Shown here in pieces: positions 1 to 5,488 of a stretch of DNA of 6,072 nt. The stretch lies in assembly GCA_000416085.1 (NCBI GenBank), contig KE356579.1, forward strand, positions 1,984,269-1,990,340, read 5' to 3'. This stretch comes from a halophilic archaeon J07HX64 (lineage in GTDB: Archaea; Halobacteriota; Halobacteria; Halobacteriales; Haloarculaceae). The notes under the pieces were generated by a model. That model saw nothing but the letters and a program-made list of their open reading frames with translations, did no database searches and was not told where the DNA came from. A program made the position numbers and the translations under genes. Position 1 is the stretch's first letter; each line of letters begins with the position of its first letter.

Positions 1-174
1 AGGCGGTCGGTGTTCGTGGCCGCGCTCGTAATCGGCGGGCTCTCAATCGGGTGGGCCATCGGTTCGGTTGCCGCCGGGGAGAGTCTCGGCGCGCAGACCT
101 GGCTCTGGCTCGTCGCCGTCCTCACCGGCGTCGGTGTGACGGTTACAGCGCTCCTGGAGACAGACGACAGCTGA
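1..174 (+). CDS. C-terminal part of a membrane protein (5' end outside window)
   Basis: An open frame runs from the window edge to a TGA at 172-174 and gives 57 residues. Two hydrophobic stretches are visible, about residues 4-25 and 33-52, joined by a short loop and followed by a short acidic tail ending ETDDS. This looks like the last two transmembrane helices of a small or multi-helix membrane protein. GC-rich third positions agree with real coding. The stop is only 6 nt before the ATG of the next plus-strand gene, so the two are probably co-transcribed and may act together in the membrane. I do not recognise the family, and the missing N-terminus prevents further assignment. Confidence 0.75.
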   Translation, partial: RRSVFVAALVIGGLSIGWAIGSVAAGESLGAQTWLWLVAVLTGVGVTVTALLETDDS

Positions 175-180
175 GAGACG

Positions 181-603
181 ATGCTCGGGAACATCGACAG
201 AGAGCGCGCCGAGGCGGTGTTCGCCCTCGTGTTCGTCTCGGTCGCCGTGGGCACAGGCATCGGGCTCTCGGCCGCGGGAACGGACTCTCTGCCGGTCTCG
301 GTGGAGGTGCTGGGTCTCGCCGGGTTCACCGTCATCATACCCGTCGTCATGCTCGTCGGTCAACTCACGGAGCGACTCCTCGCAACCGGCACAGTCCCGG
401 GTCTCGACATCAAGATCGATGCACCGGACAACGCGACGACCGGGTTCTACGCCGCCGGGGCGGTGCTGATGACACTCGGTCTCGTCGTCGAACTCGTCAC
501 CGGACGCGTCGACCCCCTCGTCGTGTTGCTGTATCTCGCCTGTGGCACGCTCGCGCTTTCCCGCGGGTTCCGCCGCGGAACCGGAGCAACAACGGGGTCG
601 TAG
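181..603 (+). CDS. Four-helix integral membrane protein of unknown function
   Basis: This encodes 140 residues from the ATG at 181 to the TAG at 601-603. Four hydrophobic segments are visible, at about residues 12-33, 41-62, 88-107 and 111-127. An N-terminal charged segment (DRERAE) precedes the first helix, and a hydrophilic linker of about 25 residues containing LDIKIDAPDN separates helices 2 and 3. The C-terminus is short and basic (RGFRRG), which by the positive-inside rule suggests a cytoplasmic tail. There is no signal peptide, catalytic motif or recognised domain. It follows the preceding membrane-protein gene by 6 nt with no clear Shine-Dalgarno sequence or separate TATA box, so it is probably the second gene of an operon. 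Function is unknown; partnership with the upstream protein is inferred from spacing only. Confidence 0.8.
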   Translation: MLGNIDRERAEAVFALVFVSVAVGTGIGLSAAGTDSLPVSVEVLGLAGFTVIIPVVMLVGQLTERLLATGTVPGLDIKIDAPDNATTGFYAAGAVLMTLGLVVELVTGRVDPLVVLLYLACGTLALSRGFRRGTGATTGS

Positions 604-606
604 GTC

Positions 607-654
607 TCCGGCCACGCCGGACTCTGTCTCTTGCCGGTTCACCGCGAGACAGAG
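607..654 (+). terminator. Two adjacent hairpins after the plus-strand operon
   Basis: A 6-bp perfect stem with a 3-nt loop (TCCGGC-CAC-GCCGGA, 607-621) begins 3 nt after the stop codon at 601-603. It is followed directly by a 9-bp perfect inverted repeat, CTCTGTCTC at 622-630 and GAGACAGAG at 646-654, around a 15-nt loop. This position suits a 3'-end or terminator structure for the membrane-protein transcript. No T-run follows directly; the nearest T4 on this strand is at 873-876. It could therefore be an RNA-stabilising 3' structure instead. Confidence 0.4.
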
Positions 655-738
655 CACTGTCAGCTCCTGTCCGAGTCCCGCGACTGTCTCGTCGATTGTC
701 CCCCGAGTGACGCCGCCCGCTCTGTGGTCTCGGCTGGG

Positions 739-940
739 CTATGCTAGGTCTGGATACCGCGACTCGAAGATGTGAATCCACCCCGGGGTCAACTGGTTCG
801 AGACGTAGGAGGTCTCGTCATCGCGGGATACCTTGCCCTTCGAACGACCCCGGTGTAGTTGTGTTGTGTCGATTTTGTATCCCGCGCCGACCGTCGACAC
901 GCACCTCGTAGACCCCGTGTGGGGGCACCGCGTTGAGTCT
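739..940 (-). pseudogene. Possible frameshifted remnant of an unknown coding sequence
   Basis: On the minus strand one frame stays open for 53 residues from about 900 down to a TAG at 739-741. It includes the stretch KGKVSRDDETSYVSNQLTPG followed by WIHIFESRYPDL, with GC-rich third positions and acidic residues like the genuine genes here. Just upstream, in the frame shifted by one base, lies an equally protein-like segment (LNAVPPHGVYEVRVDG, about 937-890). Joining them needs a single-base frameshift near 885-895, and no suitable start codon leads into the joined frame. This is what a decayed gene 3' end could look like, but at this length chance openness in GC-rich DNA is a real alternative. 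I recognise no family. Confidence 0.25.
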
Positions 941-1018
941 GCGCCGGAGACTGTGTCGAGAACTGAGCGTCGATATCCGCCTCGGTATCGGCTCTCGTCG
1001 TCGAGCGATTATGACATC

Positions 1019-1034
1019 TATTAAAAAAGGCCGG
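1019..1034 (-). terminator. T-tract terminator of the ABC exporter gene
   Basis: On the minus strand, six consecutive T residues (complement of AAAAAA at 1023-1028) follow a short GC-rich stretch (ACCGGCC) about 7 nt after the stop codon of the ABC gene. Archaeal RNA polymerase terminates mainly at such U-tracts without needing a strong hairpin, so position and composition fit. Confidence 0.55.
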
Positions 1035-2975
1035 TCAGTCGTCGACGTCGGCGCGGGCGCGGCGGCGACTGGCGCGCTCGATGAACTCCTGTGGAAGCTG
1101 GTCGATCTCGCCGGCCTGGACACCCCAGAGGTGGGCGTACAGTTCGCCGTTCTCCAGCAGCGCCTCGTGGCTGCCCCGCTCGACGACCTTGCCGTCCTCG
1201 AGCACGAGTATCAGGTCTGCGTCTTTTATCGTCGAGAGCCGGTGTGCGATCGCGAAGGTCGTCCGGTTCTCCGTTAGCCTGTCCAGCGACCGCTGGATGA
1301 GCATCTCGGTCTCTGTGTCCACGTCACTGGTGGCCTCGTCGAGGATCAGGACCTCCGGGTCGCGCAGGATGGCCCGCGCGATCGAGATCCGCTGGCGCTG
1401 ACCACCGGAGAGTTTCACGCCACGCTCACCCACCTCAGTGTCGTACCCGTCCGGCAGATTCTCGATGAAGGCGTGAGCCTCGGCCATCTTCGCCGCCTCC
1501 ATTACCTCGTCGCGACTTGCGTCGAACGTACCGTAGGCGATGTTCTCCTCGACCGTGCCGTAGAACAGGAACGTGTCCTGGCTCACGTAGCCCATCGCCC
1601 GACGGAGGCTGCTCAGTGTCACCTCGTCGATCTCCTCGCCGTTGACCCGGATCGCCCCCTCGTCGACATCGTACATCCGCATGAGAAGCTTCAGAACCGT
1701 CGACTTTCCTGCCCCCGTCGGGCCGACGAGTGCGACCGTCTCGCCGCCCTGAACGGTGAAGTTGACATCCTCGACGATAGTCTCCTCGTCGTCGTAACCG
1801 AACGTGACACTGTCGTACTCGACGTCACCCTCGTCGACGGCCAGGTCTGACGCGTCGTCGTCGTCGGTGACCCGGTACGGTTCGTCCATCAGACCGAAGA
1901 TGCGCGCCGAGGAGGCCCGTGCGCGCTGATACATGTTGATTATCTGTCCGAACTGCGCCATCGGCCAGACGAACCGCTGGGTGTAGAGGATGAACACGAC
2001 GAACATCCCCTCGCTCAGATTACCGGTCAGCGGACCGGGACCACCGCTGTCCCGCAGCACCCAGAGCCCACCGATAATGAACGTCAGCGCGAACCCGAAG
2101 CCGGCGAGCACCCGCAGTCCCGGGAAAAAGCCGATCCGGATACGGATCGCCTCCCAGTTCGTGTCGAAGTACTGCTGGGAGACGTCGTCGACACGGTCGG
2201 ACTCGTAGTTCTCGGTCGTGCTGGATTTTATTACCTTTATACCACCGAGGTTGTTCTCCAGCCGTGAGTTGACCTTCCCGACGGTCGACCGAACGGCCGC
2301 GTACTTCGGCTGGATGAGTTTGATGAAGATGTACGTAAATATCATGATGAGCGGCACCGGCACCATCGCGACCAGCGCGAGCTGCCAGTTGATGAGGAAC
2401 AACAGCGCACCGATACCGACAACCATCACCAGCATACGGAACAGAGAGTTCATCCCGTTGTTGAGGAACCGCTCCAGACGGTTCACATCGTTCGAGAGGA
2501 TGGACATCATCTCGCCGGTCTGCTTGTCGGCGAAGAAATCCATGTTCAACTGCTGCATCTTATCGTAGGTGTCGGTCCGGACATCGTGCTGGATATTCTG
2601 TGCAAAGGAGTTGAACCCCCAGTTGCGTACCCAGTGGAAGGCCGCACCGAGCCCGAACGCACCGGCGATAATCCCGATGGTGAACCAGAACTGACCGGTT
2701 TCACTCGCCGGAACAATCGACTCGACAGCCCCGCTGGCGACCGGGAACGCCTCGTGATAGTCGACCGTTCCGAGAAACAGCCCATCGATCGCCACACCGA
2801 GCATCAGCGGTGGAAGCAGATCCAAGAGACGGGCGAATACACTCGAAACGATACCAACAACTGCCTGTAACTTGTAGGGAGCCCCATAGGAATAGAACAG
2901 ACGCTTCATCGGGTTCTCCACCCTATCACGCTGATCCTCGAATGGATCGTCATCCTCCCAATCAACCGACGACAT
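1035..2975 (-). CDS. ABC exporter half-transporter (permease fused to ATPase, MsbA/BmrA type)
   Basis: This 646-residue protein has an N-terminal exporter membrane domain fused to one nucleotide-binding domain. Hydrophobic segments lie at about residues 36-58, 96-115, 178-198, 199-219, 287-307 and 322-341, giving the usual six helices. The ATPase domain runs from about 384 to 620. It has an A-loop Tyr394 (TFGY), Walker A GPTGAGKST (418-426), Q-loop Gln466, signature LSGGQRQR (522-529), Walker B ending ILDE with catalytic Glu547, D-loop SDVD (550-553) and switch His578. All catalytic elements are intact, so a homodimer driving ATP-dependent export is expected. The substrate (lipid, drug or peptide) cannot be read from sequence. 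The N-terminus is strongly acidic (WEDDDPFEDQ). The frame is open up to 3047, but I place the start at the ATG at 2975 because a TATA-like box lies 27 nt upstream and the added residues look non-coding. The gene stands alone. Confidence 0.95.
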   Translation of the reverse strand: MSSVDWEDDDPFEDQRDRVENPMKRLFYSYGAPYKLQAVVGIVSSVFARLLDLLPPLMLGVAIDGLFLGTVDYHEAFPVASGAVESIVPASETGQFWFTIGIIAGAFGLGAAFHWVRNWGFNSFAQNIQHDVRTDTYDKMQQLNMDFFADKQTGEMMSILSNDVNRLERFLNNGMNSLFRMLVMVVGIGALLFLINWQLALVAMVPVPLIMIFTYIFIKLIQPKYAAVRSTVGKVNSRLENNLGGIKVIKSSTTENYESDRVDDVSQQYFDTNWEAIRIRIGFFPGLRVLAGFGFALTFIIGGLWVLRDSGGPGPLTGNLSEGMFVVFILYTQRFVWPMAQFGQIINMYQRARASSARIFGLMDEPYRVTDDDDASDLAVDEGDVEYDSVTFGYDDEETIVEDVNFTVQGGETVALVGPTGAGKSTVLKLLMRMYDVDEGAIRVNGEEIDEVTLSSLRRAMGYVSQDTFLFYGTVEENIAYGTFDASRDEVMEAAKMAEAHAFIENLPDGYDTEVGERGVKLSGGQRQRISIARAILRDPEVLILDEATSDVDTETEMLIQRSLDRLTENRTTFAIAHRLSTIKDADLILVLEDGKVVERGSHEALLENGELYAHLWGVQAGEIDQLPQEFIERASRRRARADVDD

Positions 2976-2981
2976 AATCCC

Positions 2982-3005
2982 TATTAATACCCCCACAGAT
3001 AAAAA
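2982..3005 (-). promoter_or_regulatory. Promoter of the ABC exporter gene
   Basis: On the minus strand, TTTTTAT (complement of 2999-3005) is centred 27 nt upstream of the ATG at 2975. A second AT-rich patch, TATTAATA (2982-2989), covers about -7 to -14. A box centred near -27 with A/T around -10 matches the haloarchaeal core promoter. It predicts a transcript starting at or next to the A of the ATG, that is, leaderless. No Shine-Dalgarno sequence is present. Confidence 0.6.
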
Positions 3006-3086
3006 TGAGTTGCTATCGTCCACAGAGCGCTCAAATCCGGTTGACACAACACGCTAGACAGTCCGTCACAGAGCGCCGTGTATGGC

Positions 3087-3101
3087 CAACTTATCAAGTT
3101 G
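3087..3101. repeat. Short inverted repeat CAACTT-ATC-AAGTTG
   Basis: Two perfect 6-base arms are separated by 3 bases. The site sits about 112 nt upstream of the ABC exporter start, in the AT-richer part of the intergenic region. The geometry fits a binding site for a dimeric winged-helix regulator, but also a small RNA hairpin or chance. Confidence 0.3.
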
Positions 3102-3350
3102 TTGTCAAGACTGACATGCGTGAGACAGGGGGTATACCGGTCACTGGTCTCGGGGCAGTCCGTGTAGAGACGAGATAACAAAGAGGCGTGGGTGTCCAGT
3201 TGAGGCGTGATAGCTATGTATCAAATAAGCGACCGGTGGTCCGGAGGCGGTATAACACATCGCGAAGCTCCACCGTAACTGTACTGAGGTGGTGCATGCA
3301 GGGTATCACCGCTGCACGATCAGCACGGGCCAACGGTTGTTCCAGCAGGA

Positions 3351-3371
3351 CAAACACAGACAGCGGTCTGT
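3351..3371 (-). terminator. Hairpin terminator candidate for mptA
   Basis: Read on the minus strand, ACAGAC-CGCT-GTCTGT (3371-3356) forms a perfect 6-bp stem with a 4-nt loop and is followed at once by GTTTG (3355-3351). It lies about 67 nt after the mptA stop. The T-run is short (three), so this is a weak terminator candidate. It also forms part of the surrounding repeat cluster. Confidence 0.35.
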
Positions 3372-3373
3372 CT

Positions 3374-3433
3374 CTGTGTCGGTCACCGACAGACGAGAAC
3401 AGAGATCTGCCCCTGTCTCGGCCACCGACAGAC
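3374..3433. repeat. Two 21-nt direct repeats in the mptA 3' region
   Basis: The segments 3374-3394 and 3413-3433 match at 19 of 21 positions, both of the form CTGTNTCGGNCACCGACAGAC, with a period of 39 nt. The first copy contains the small inverted repeat GTCGGT-C-ACCGAC, and both end in ACAGAC. With the inverted pair at 3356-3371 this makes a dense cluster of ACAGAC/GTCTGT elements starting 5 nt after the mptA stop. Role unknown; 3'-end RNA structure is the simplest reading. Confidence 0.55.
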
Positions 3434-3437
3434 CGGG

Positions 3438-4373
3438 TCAGCGGGCGGTGCCGTTCACCTCGTTGCGGAGGCTCTCGATGTCGGTAACCCGTTCGGCGTG
3501 GGCGTTGTGCTGGTGGATGGACTCGTCGTTGGACTGCTCCATCCGCACGACAACATCGTCAGACAGGTGTGGGAACCGTTCGACGATACCCTCGGCCATC
3601 GCCCGGACACAGTCCTCGACAAACTTCGCGTCGCGGTGTGCCTCGATTGTCATGTGGTCCTCGTCGGGGCGCTTGGCGAGGTTGTAGATGCGTGCGCTCA
3701 TCGCGTTCCGGGCCACCTGTATCAGTTCCCGGATGTCGACCTCGGGTGCGCCGTCGGCCTCGACGGTCAGGGTGGCGTGACCACGCTGTGAGTGGCCGGC
3801 CTGCGGAACCTCCTCCAGAAACGCGTCGACCACCTCCGTCTCGACATCGAGTTCCTGCAGTGTCTCCCGGGCACGACTCTCAGACATCCCCTGCGAACAG
3901 GGGCAGACCGTCATCCCGGTTACCTCGGCCCCTACCTCGGCACGGGTGCCGTCCTCGGTGGCGGTCGCGCTCGCGAGTATATCCGCAGCGTGCTGTGTCG
4001 GTCGCTCCGACACCGGCGTCTGCTCTCGGGTCATGTACTCGGCCTCCATTCGCACCTCCGCACGGGTAGTGTACTCGTGTTTCTCGAGTAGTTGTTCGGC
4101 GGCGTCACCACAGACGTCCTCGACGCGGTAGGTCGGCTCACTGACTGCCGTCTCGAGAATCTCGTCGACAACCTCCATGTTCCGGCTCATGTCTGCCCCC
4201 TTTCGCCAGGAGGGGAGGTCGACGTACACCTCAAAATCGGCCATCAACACGACTGGGCGCTTCTCCGGGCGGGCCACCTCGACAAGTTTCTCGACACCTG
4301 TGACACCGACCCGGTTCAGCCCGACTTCCACGTCCGGACTCGTCGCCTGCACGTCCGGCAGTTGCTGGCTCAT
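3438..4373 (-). CDS. mptA: GTP cyclohydrolase MptA (GCYH-IV / FolE2 family)
   Basis: This 311-residue protein matches the archaeal MptA/FolE2 family over its full length. In archaea this metal-dependent cytoplasmic enzyme converts GTP to 7,8-dihydroneopterin 2',3'-cyclic phosphate, the first pterin intermediate for folate- or methanopterin-type cofactors. Genetic work on Haloferax, as I recall it, also links this enzyme to archaeosine in tRNA. Visible family motifs are [10 protein letters not shown] (22-31), the Cys motif [11 protein letters not shown] (155-165), HSQRGH (194-199), the segment [20 protein letters not shown] (235-254), and [18 protein letters not shown] near the C-terminus (278-295). 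By comparison with FolE2, Cys156 or Cys158 and His residues in the later motifs are the likely metal and substrate ligands. As in archaeal members, about 30 residues separate the CPCS and HSQRGH motifs, more than in bacterial FolE2. The ATG at 4373 is supported by a TATA-like box 26 nt upstream. Neighbours are unrelated to pterins. Confidence 0.93.
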   Translation of the reverse strand: MSQQLPDVQATSPDVEVGLNRVGVTGVEKLVEVARPEKRPVVLMADFEVYVDLPSWRKGADMSRNMEVVDEILETAVSEPTYRVEDVCGDAAEQLLEKHEYTTRAEVRMEAEYMTREQTPVSERPTQHAADILASATATEDGTRAEVGAEVTGMTVCPCSQGMSESRARETLQELDVETEVVDAFLEEVPQAGHSQRGHATLTVEADGAPEVDIRELIQVARNAMSARIYNLAKRPDEDHMTIEAHRDAKFVEDCVRAMAEGIVERFPHLSDDVVVRMEQSNDESIHQHNAHAERVTDIESLRNEVNGTAR

Positions 4374-4394
4374 CGATTGAGATTACGCCGGACC

Positions 4395-4403
4395 AAAGTT
4401 ATC
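4395..4403 (-). promoter_or_regulatory. Promoter (TATA-like box) of mptA
   Basis: On the minus strand GATAACTTT is centred 26 nt upstream of the mptA ATG at 4373, in the 74-nt gap after the lipoprotein gene. The spacing predicts a leaderless transcript. The box is less AT-rich than the other three in the window. Confidence 0.5.
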
Positions 4404-4421
4404 GCCTACGATTCGAGCACG

Positions 4422-4435
4422 CGCTGTCGACAGCG
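4422..4435. repeat. Perfect 14-bp palindrome upstream of mptA
   Basis: CGCTGTCGACAGCG is an uninterrupted 14-bp palindrome around a GTCGAC core. It lies 19 nt upstream of the mptA TATA-like box (about -49 to -62 from the start) and 13 nt after the end of the lipoprotein gene. It could be an operator or activator site for mptA or part of the lipoprotein 3' end. With no loop it suits protein binding better than an RNA hairpin. Confidence 0.45.
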
Positions 4436-4447
4436 GTCCCGACTCCG

Positions 4448-5413
4448 CTACTCCGCCCCCCGGAGATGTGTCACCGAGAGGCTGCTAACGTCGGTTCCCT
4501 CGGTGAGTTCGACGGTCACCTCGTACTCGATATCCGCGATACACTGCGTGCAGTACTCGTCGGGACCGAGATTCGACTCCGCGCCGACGACCACCTGGAG
4601 CGTGCCGGCACCGTAGTCCACACTCTCCAGAAACGCCTCGTGACAGGGTGTCGAGGCCAACACTGCACCCCGGACGGTGGCGGTGTCGCCGTTCTGTGAG
4701 AGCGTCGCCTCCTCGCTCGCATCGACACGGTCGAGGCTGTCCCCTCTCGCTCCGCCGGCACACCCCCTGTCGGTGGTCACGATAGAGCGAGCGAGCACCG
4801 TACCCGACTCCGCCACGCTGCTCGACCGCTCGTCGTCCGTATCCCCGTCCCCTCTGCCGGCGACCGCCCCGGTGGGGACACCGGCCGCCTCCACGGTGTG
4901 TGTCTCCTGACTCCGCCCGCCGTGCTCGACTCTGAACGAGTCGAACATCGAGAGATTCTCTATCTCGACGGAAAACTCTAGGCTCACCTCGTAGTCGACG
5001 ACACCCAGCGGCTGTGTGCCAGCCTGCCCTTCCTCCAGTGTCCGTTCGGCGTCGACGGCCAGTCTGAGATCCCGTCCCTCCAGTGTCGCGTTCGAGAGGA
5101 CCGCCTCGTAGTGTGGCGTGGCGGTTGGGAGTGTCCCGGTCACAACGACGTCACCGTCGGTGACATCGGCGGAAACAGTATCACCGCGGCCCTGGTCTCC
5201 CTCGGCCGAGCTGAACGTGGTGTCCAGCAGTTCGACGGTCGGCTCCTGGCTATCACCGTTTTCCGCATCGTTCGGGTCGTCTTCTCCGCTGTTTTCGGAC
5301 TGATCCCCCGGCTGGTCGCCCTCGTTATTGTTCTCCGACACGCACCCGGCGAGTGCAACCGCCCCGAGCGTTGTCACACCCGCGAGCGCGTCACGTCGCG
5401 TCAGCTCGCTCAT
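4448..5413 (-). CDS. Tat-exported lipoprotein with two tandem homologous domains
   Basis: This encodes 321 residues from the ATG at 5413. The N-terminus has a twin-arginine motif (LTRRDA, Arg6-Arg7), a hydrophobic stretch and a lipobox LAGC with Cys24, so it should be exported folded and lipid-anchored on the outer face of the membrane. Residues 25-57 form an acidic, low-complexity linker. Two related beta-rich domains follow, about 58-166 and 208-319. VVVTGTLPTATPHYEAVL (89-106) aligns with ATVRGAVLASTPCHEAFL (245-262), and GTQPLGVVDYEV (132-143) with CTQCIADIEYEV (288-299). Only the second domain has cysteines (218, 257, 288, 291). I know no function for this type of haloarchaeal surface protein; metal binding or disulfides in domain 2 are possible. 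A TTG at 5419 would add two residues, but the ATG fits the TATA box better. The gene has its own promoter. Confidence 0.88.
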   Translation of the reverse strand: MSELTRRDALAGVTTLGAVALAGCVSENNNEGDQPGDQSENSGEDDPNDAENGDSQEPTVELLDTTFSSAEGDQGRGDTVSADVTDGDVVVTGTLPTATPHYEAVLSNATLEGRDLRLAVDAERTLEEGQAGTQPLGVVDYEVSLEFSVEIENLSMFDSFRVEHGGRSQETHTVEAAGVPTGAVAGRGDGDTDDERSSSVAESGTVLARSIVTTDRGCAGGARGDSLDRVDASEEATLSQNGDTATVRGAVLASTPCHEAFLESVDYGAGTLQVVVGAESNLGPDEYCTQCIADIEYEVTVELTEGTDVSSLSVTHLRGAE

Positions 5414-5435
5414 ACCCAACGGTTACAGAGCCATC

Positions 5436-5442
5436 GTATAAA
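5436..5442 (-). promoter_or_regulatory. Promoter (TATA box) of the lipoprotein gene
   Basis: TTTATAC on the minus strand is centred 26 nt upstream of the ATG at 5413, matching the haloarchaeal box position for a leaderless transcript. It lies just after the terminator of the preceding DUF302 gene, so the lipoprotein gene is probably an independent unit. Confidence 0.6.
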
Positions 5443-5456
5443 CTGATTTGATGAGT

Positions 5457-5477
5457 AAAAGAGCTGTTTGGACAGCT
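5457..5477 (-). terminator. Intrinsic-type terminator after the DUF302 gene
   Basis: On the minus strand, 11 nt after the stop codon, AGCTGT-CCAA-ACAGCT (5477-5462) forms a perfect 6-bp stem with a 4-nt loop. It is followed by CTTTT (5461-5457). This is the clearest hairpin-plus-T-run in the window and separates the DUF302 transcript from the lipoprotein promoter 15 nt further on. Confidence 0.55.
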
Positions 5478-5488
5478 GTCGGACGGGT

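Larger units (their letters stand above)
604..1034. other. Intergenic gap between convergent transcription units
   Basis: No confident intact gene lies in these 431 nt. The gap separates the plus-strand membrane-protein pair from the minus-strand ABC exporter, so both flanking genes end here. It contains the two hairpins after 603, a possible decayed minus-strand reading frame (739 to about 940), a 10-bp inverted repeat (CGCGGGATAC at 822-831, GTATCCCGCG at 877-886), and the T-tract after the ABC gene. I saw no tRNA, 7S RNA or RNase P signature. Confidence 0.6.
2976..3437. other. 462-nt intergenic region between mptA and the ABC exporter gene
   Basis: I see no convincing gene here. The half next to the ABC gene is less GC-rich than the coding DNA: by hand count 28 of 60 bases are G or C at 3001-3060 and 31 of 60 at 3061-3120. 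It holds the ABC promoter, an 8-bp palindrome GAGCGCTC (3025-3032), a 15-nt inverted repeat CAACTT-ATC-AAGTTG (3087-3101), and the ACAGAC/GTCTGT repeat cluster next to mptA (3356-3433). The region is long for a compact haloarchaeal chromosome and could carry regulatory sites, a small RNA or gene decay. Confidence 0.6.

Noticed and set aside
51..710. A 219-residue plus-strand frame and a 204-residue minus-strand frame (43-657) covering the left-edge genes
   Set aside because: Both are Arg-rich or compositionally unlike haloarchaeal proteins and overlap two frames with clear membrane-helix patterns and correct third-position bias. They are shadows of the real genes.
604..1034. A structured non-coding RNA gene (tRNA, 7S RNA or RNase P RNA) in the convergent gap
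   Set aside because: I found no cloverleaf, no SRP helix 8-type motif and no RNase P core motif on either strand. The stems present are short and unconnected.
2976..3047. N-terminal extension of the ABC exporter by 24 residues
   Set aside because: The extension would place the TATA-like box inside the gene. The added residues are not acidic like the rest of the N-terminus, and the ATG at 2975 has ideal promoter spacing.
3116..3178. Small plus-strand frames in the mptA-ABC gap: 20 residues from ATG 3116 (MRETGGIPVT...) and 20 residues from ATG 3217 (MYQISDRW...)
   Set aside because: There is no convincing promoter or conserved feature, and frames of this length are expected by chance. Only proteomics or conservation could rescue them.
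1035..4373. A functional unit in which the ABC protein exports or imports a pterin made by MptA
   Set aside because: The two genes are 462 nt apart, have separate promoters and a terminator-like hairpin between them. The exporter sequence gives no hint of pterin specificity.
3025..5477. A shared regulatory site, since short palindromes are centred about 53-57 nt upstream of the ABC, mptA and lipoprotein starts
   Set aside because: The three sequences are unrelated (GAGCGCTC, CGCTGTCGACAGCG, AGCTGT-TTGG-ACAGCT), and the last is best explained as the DUF302 terminator. The common distance is probably coincidence.
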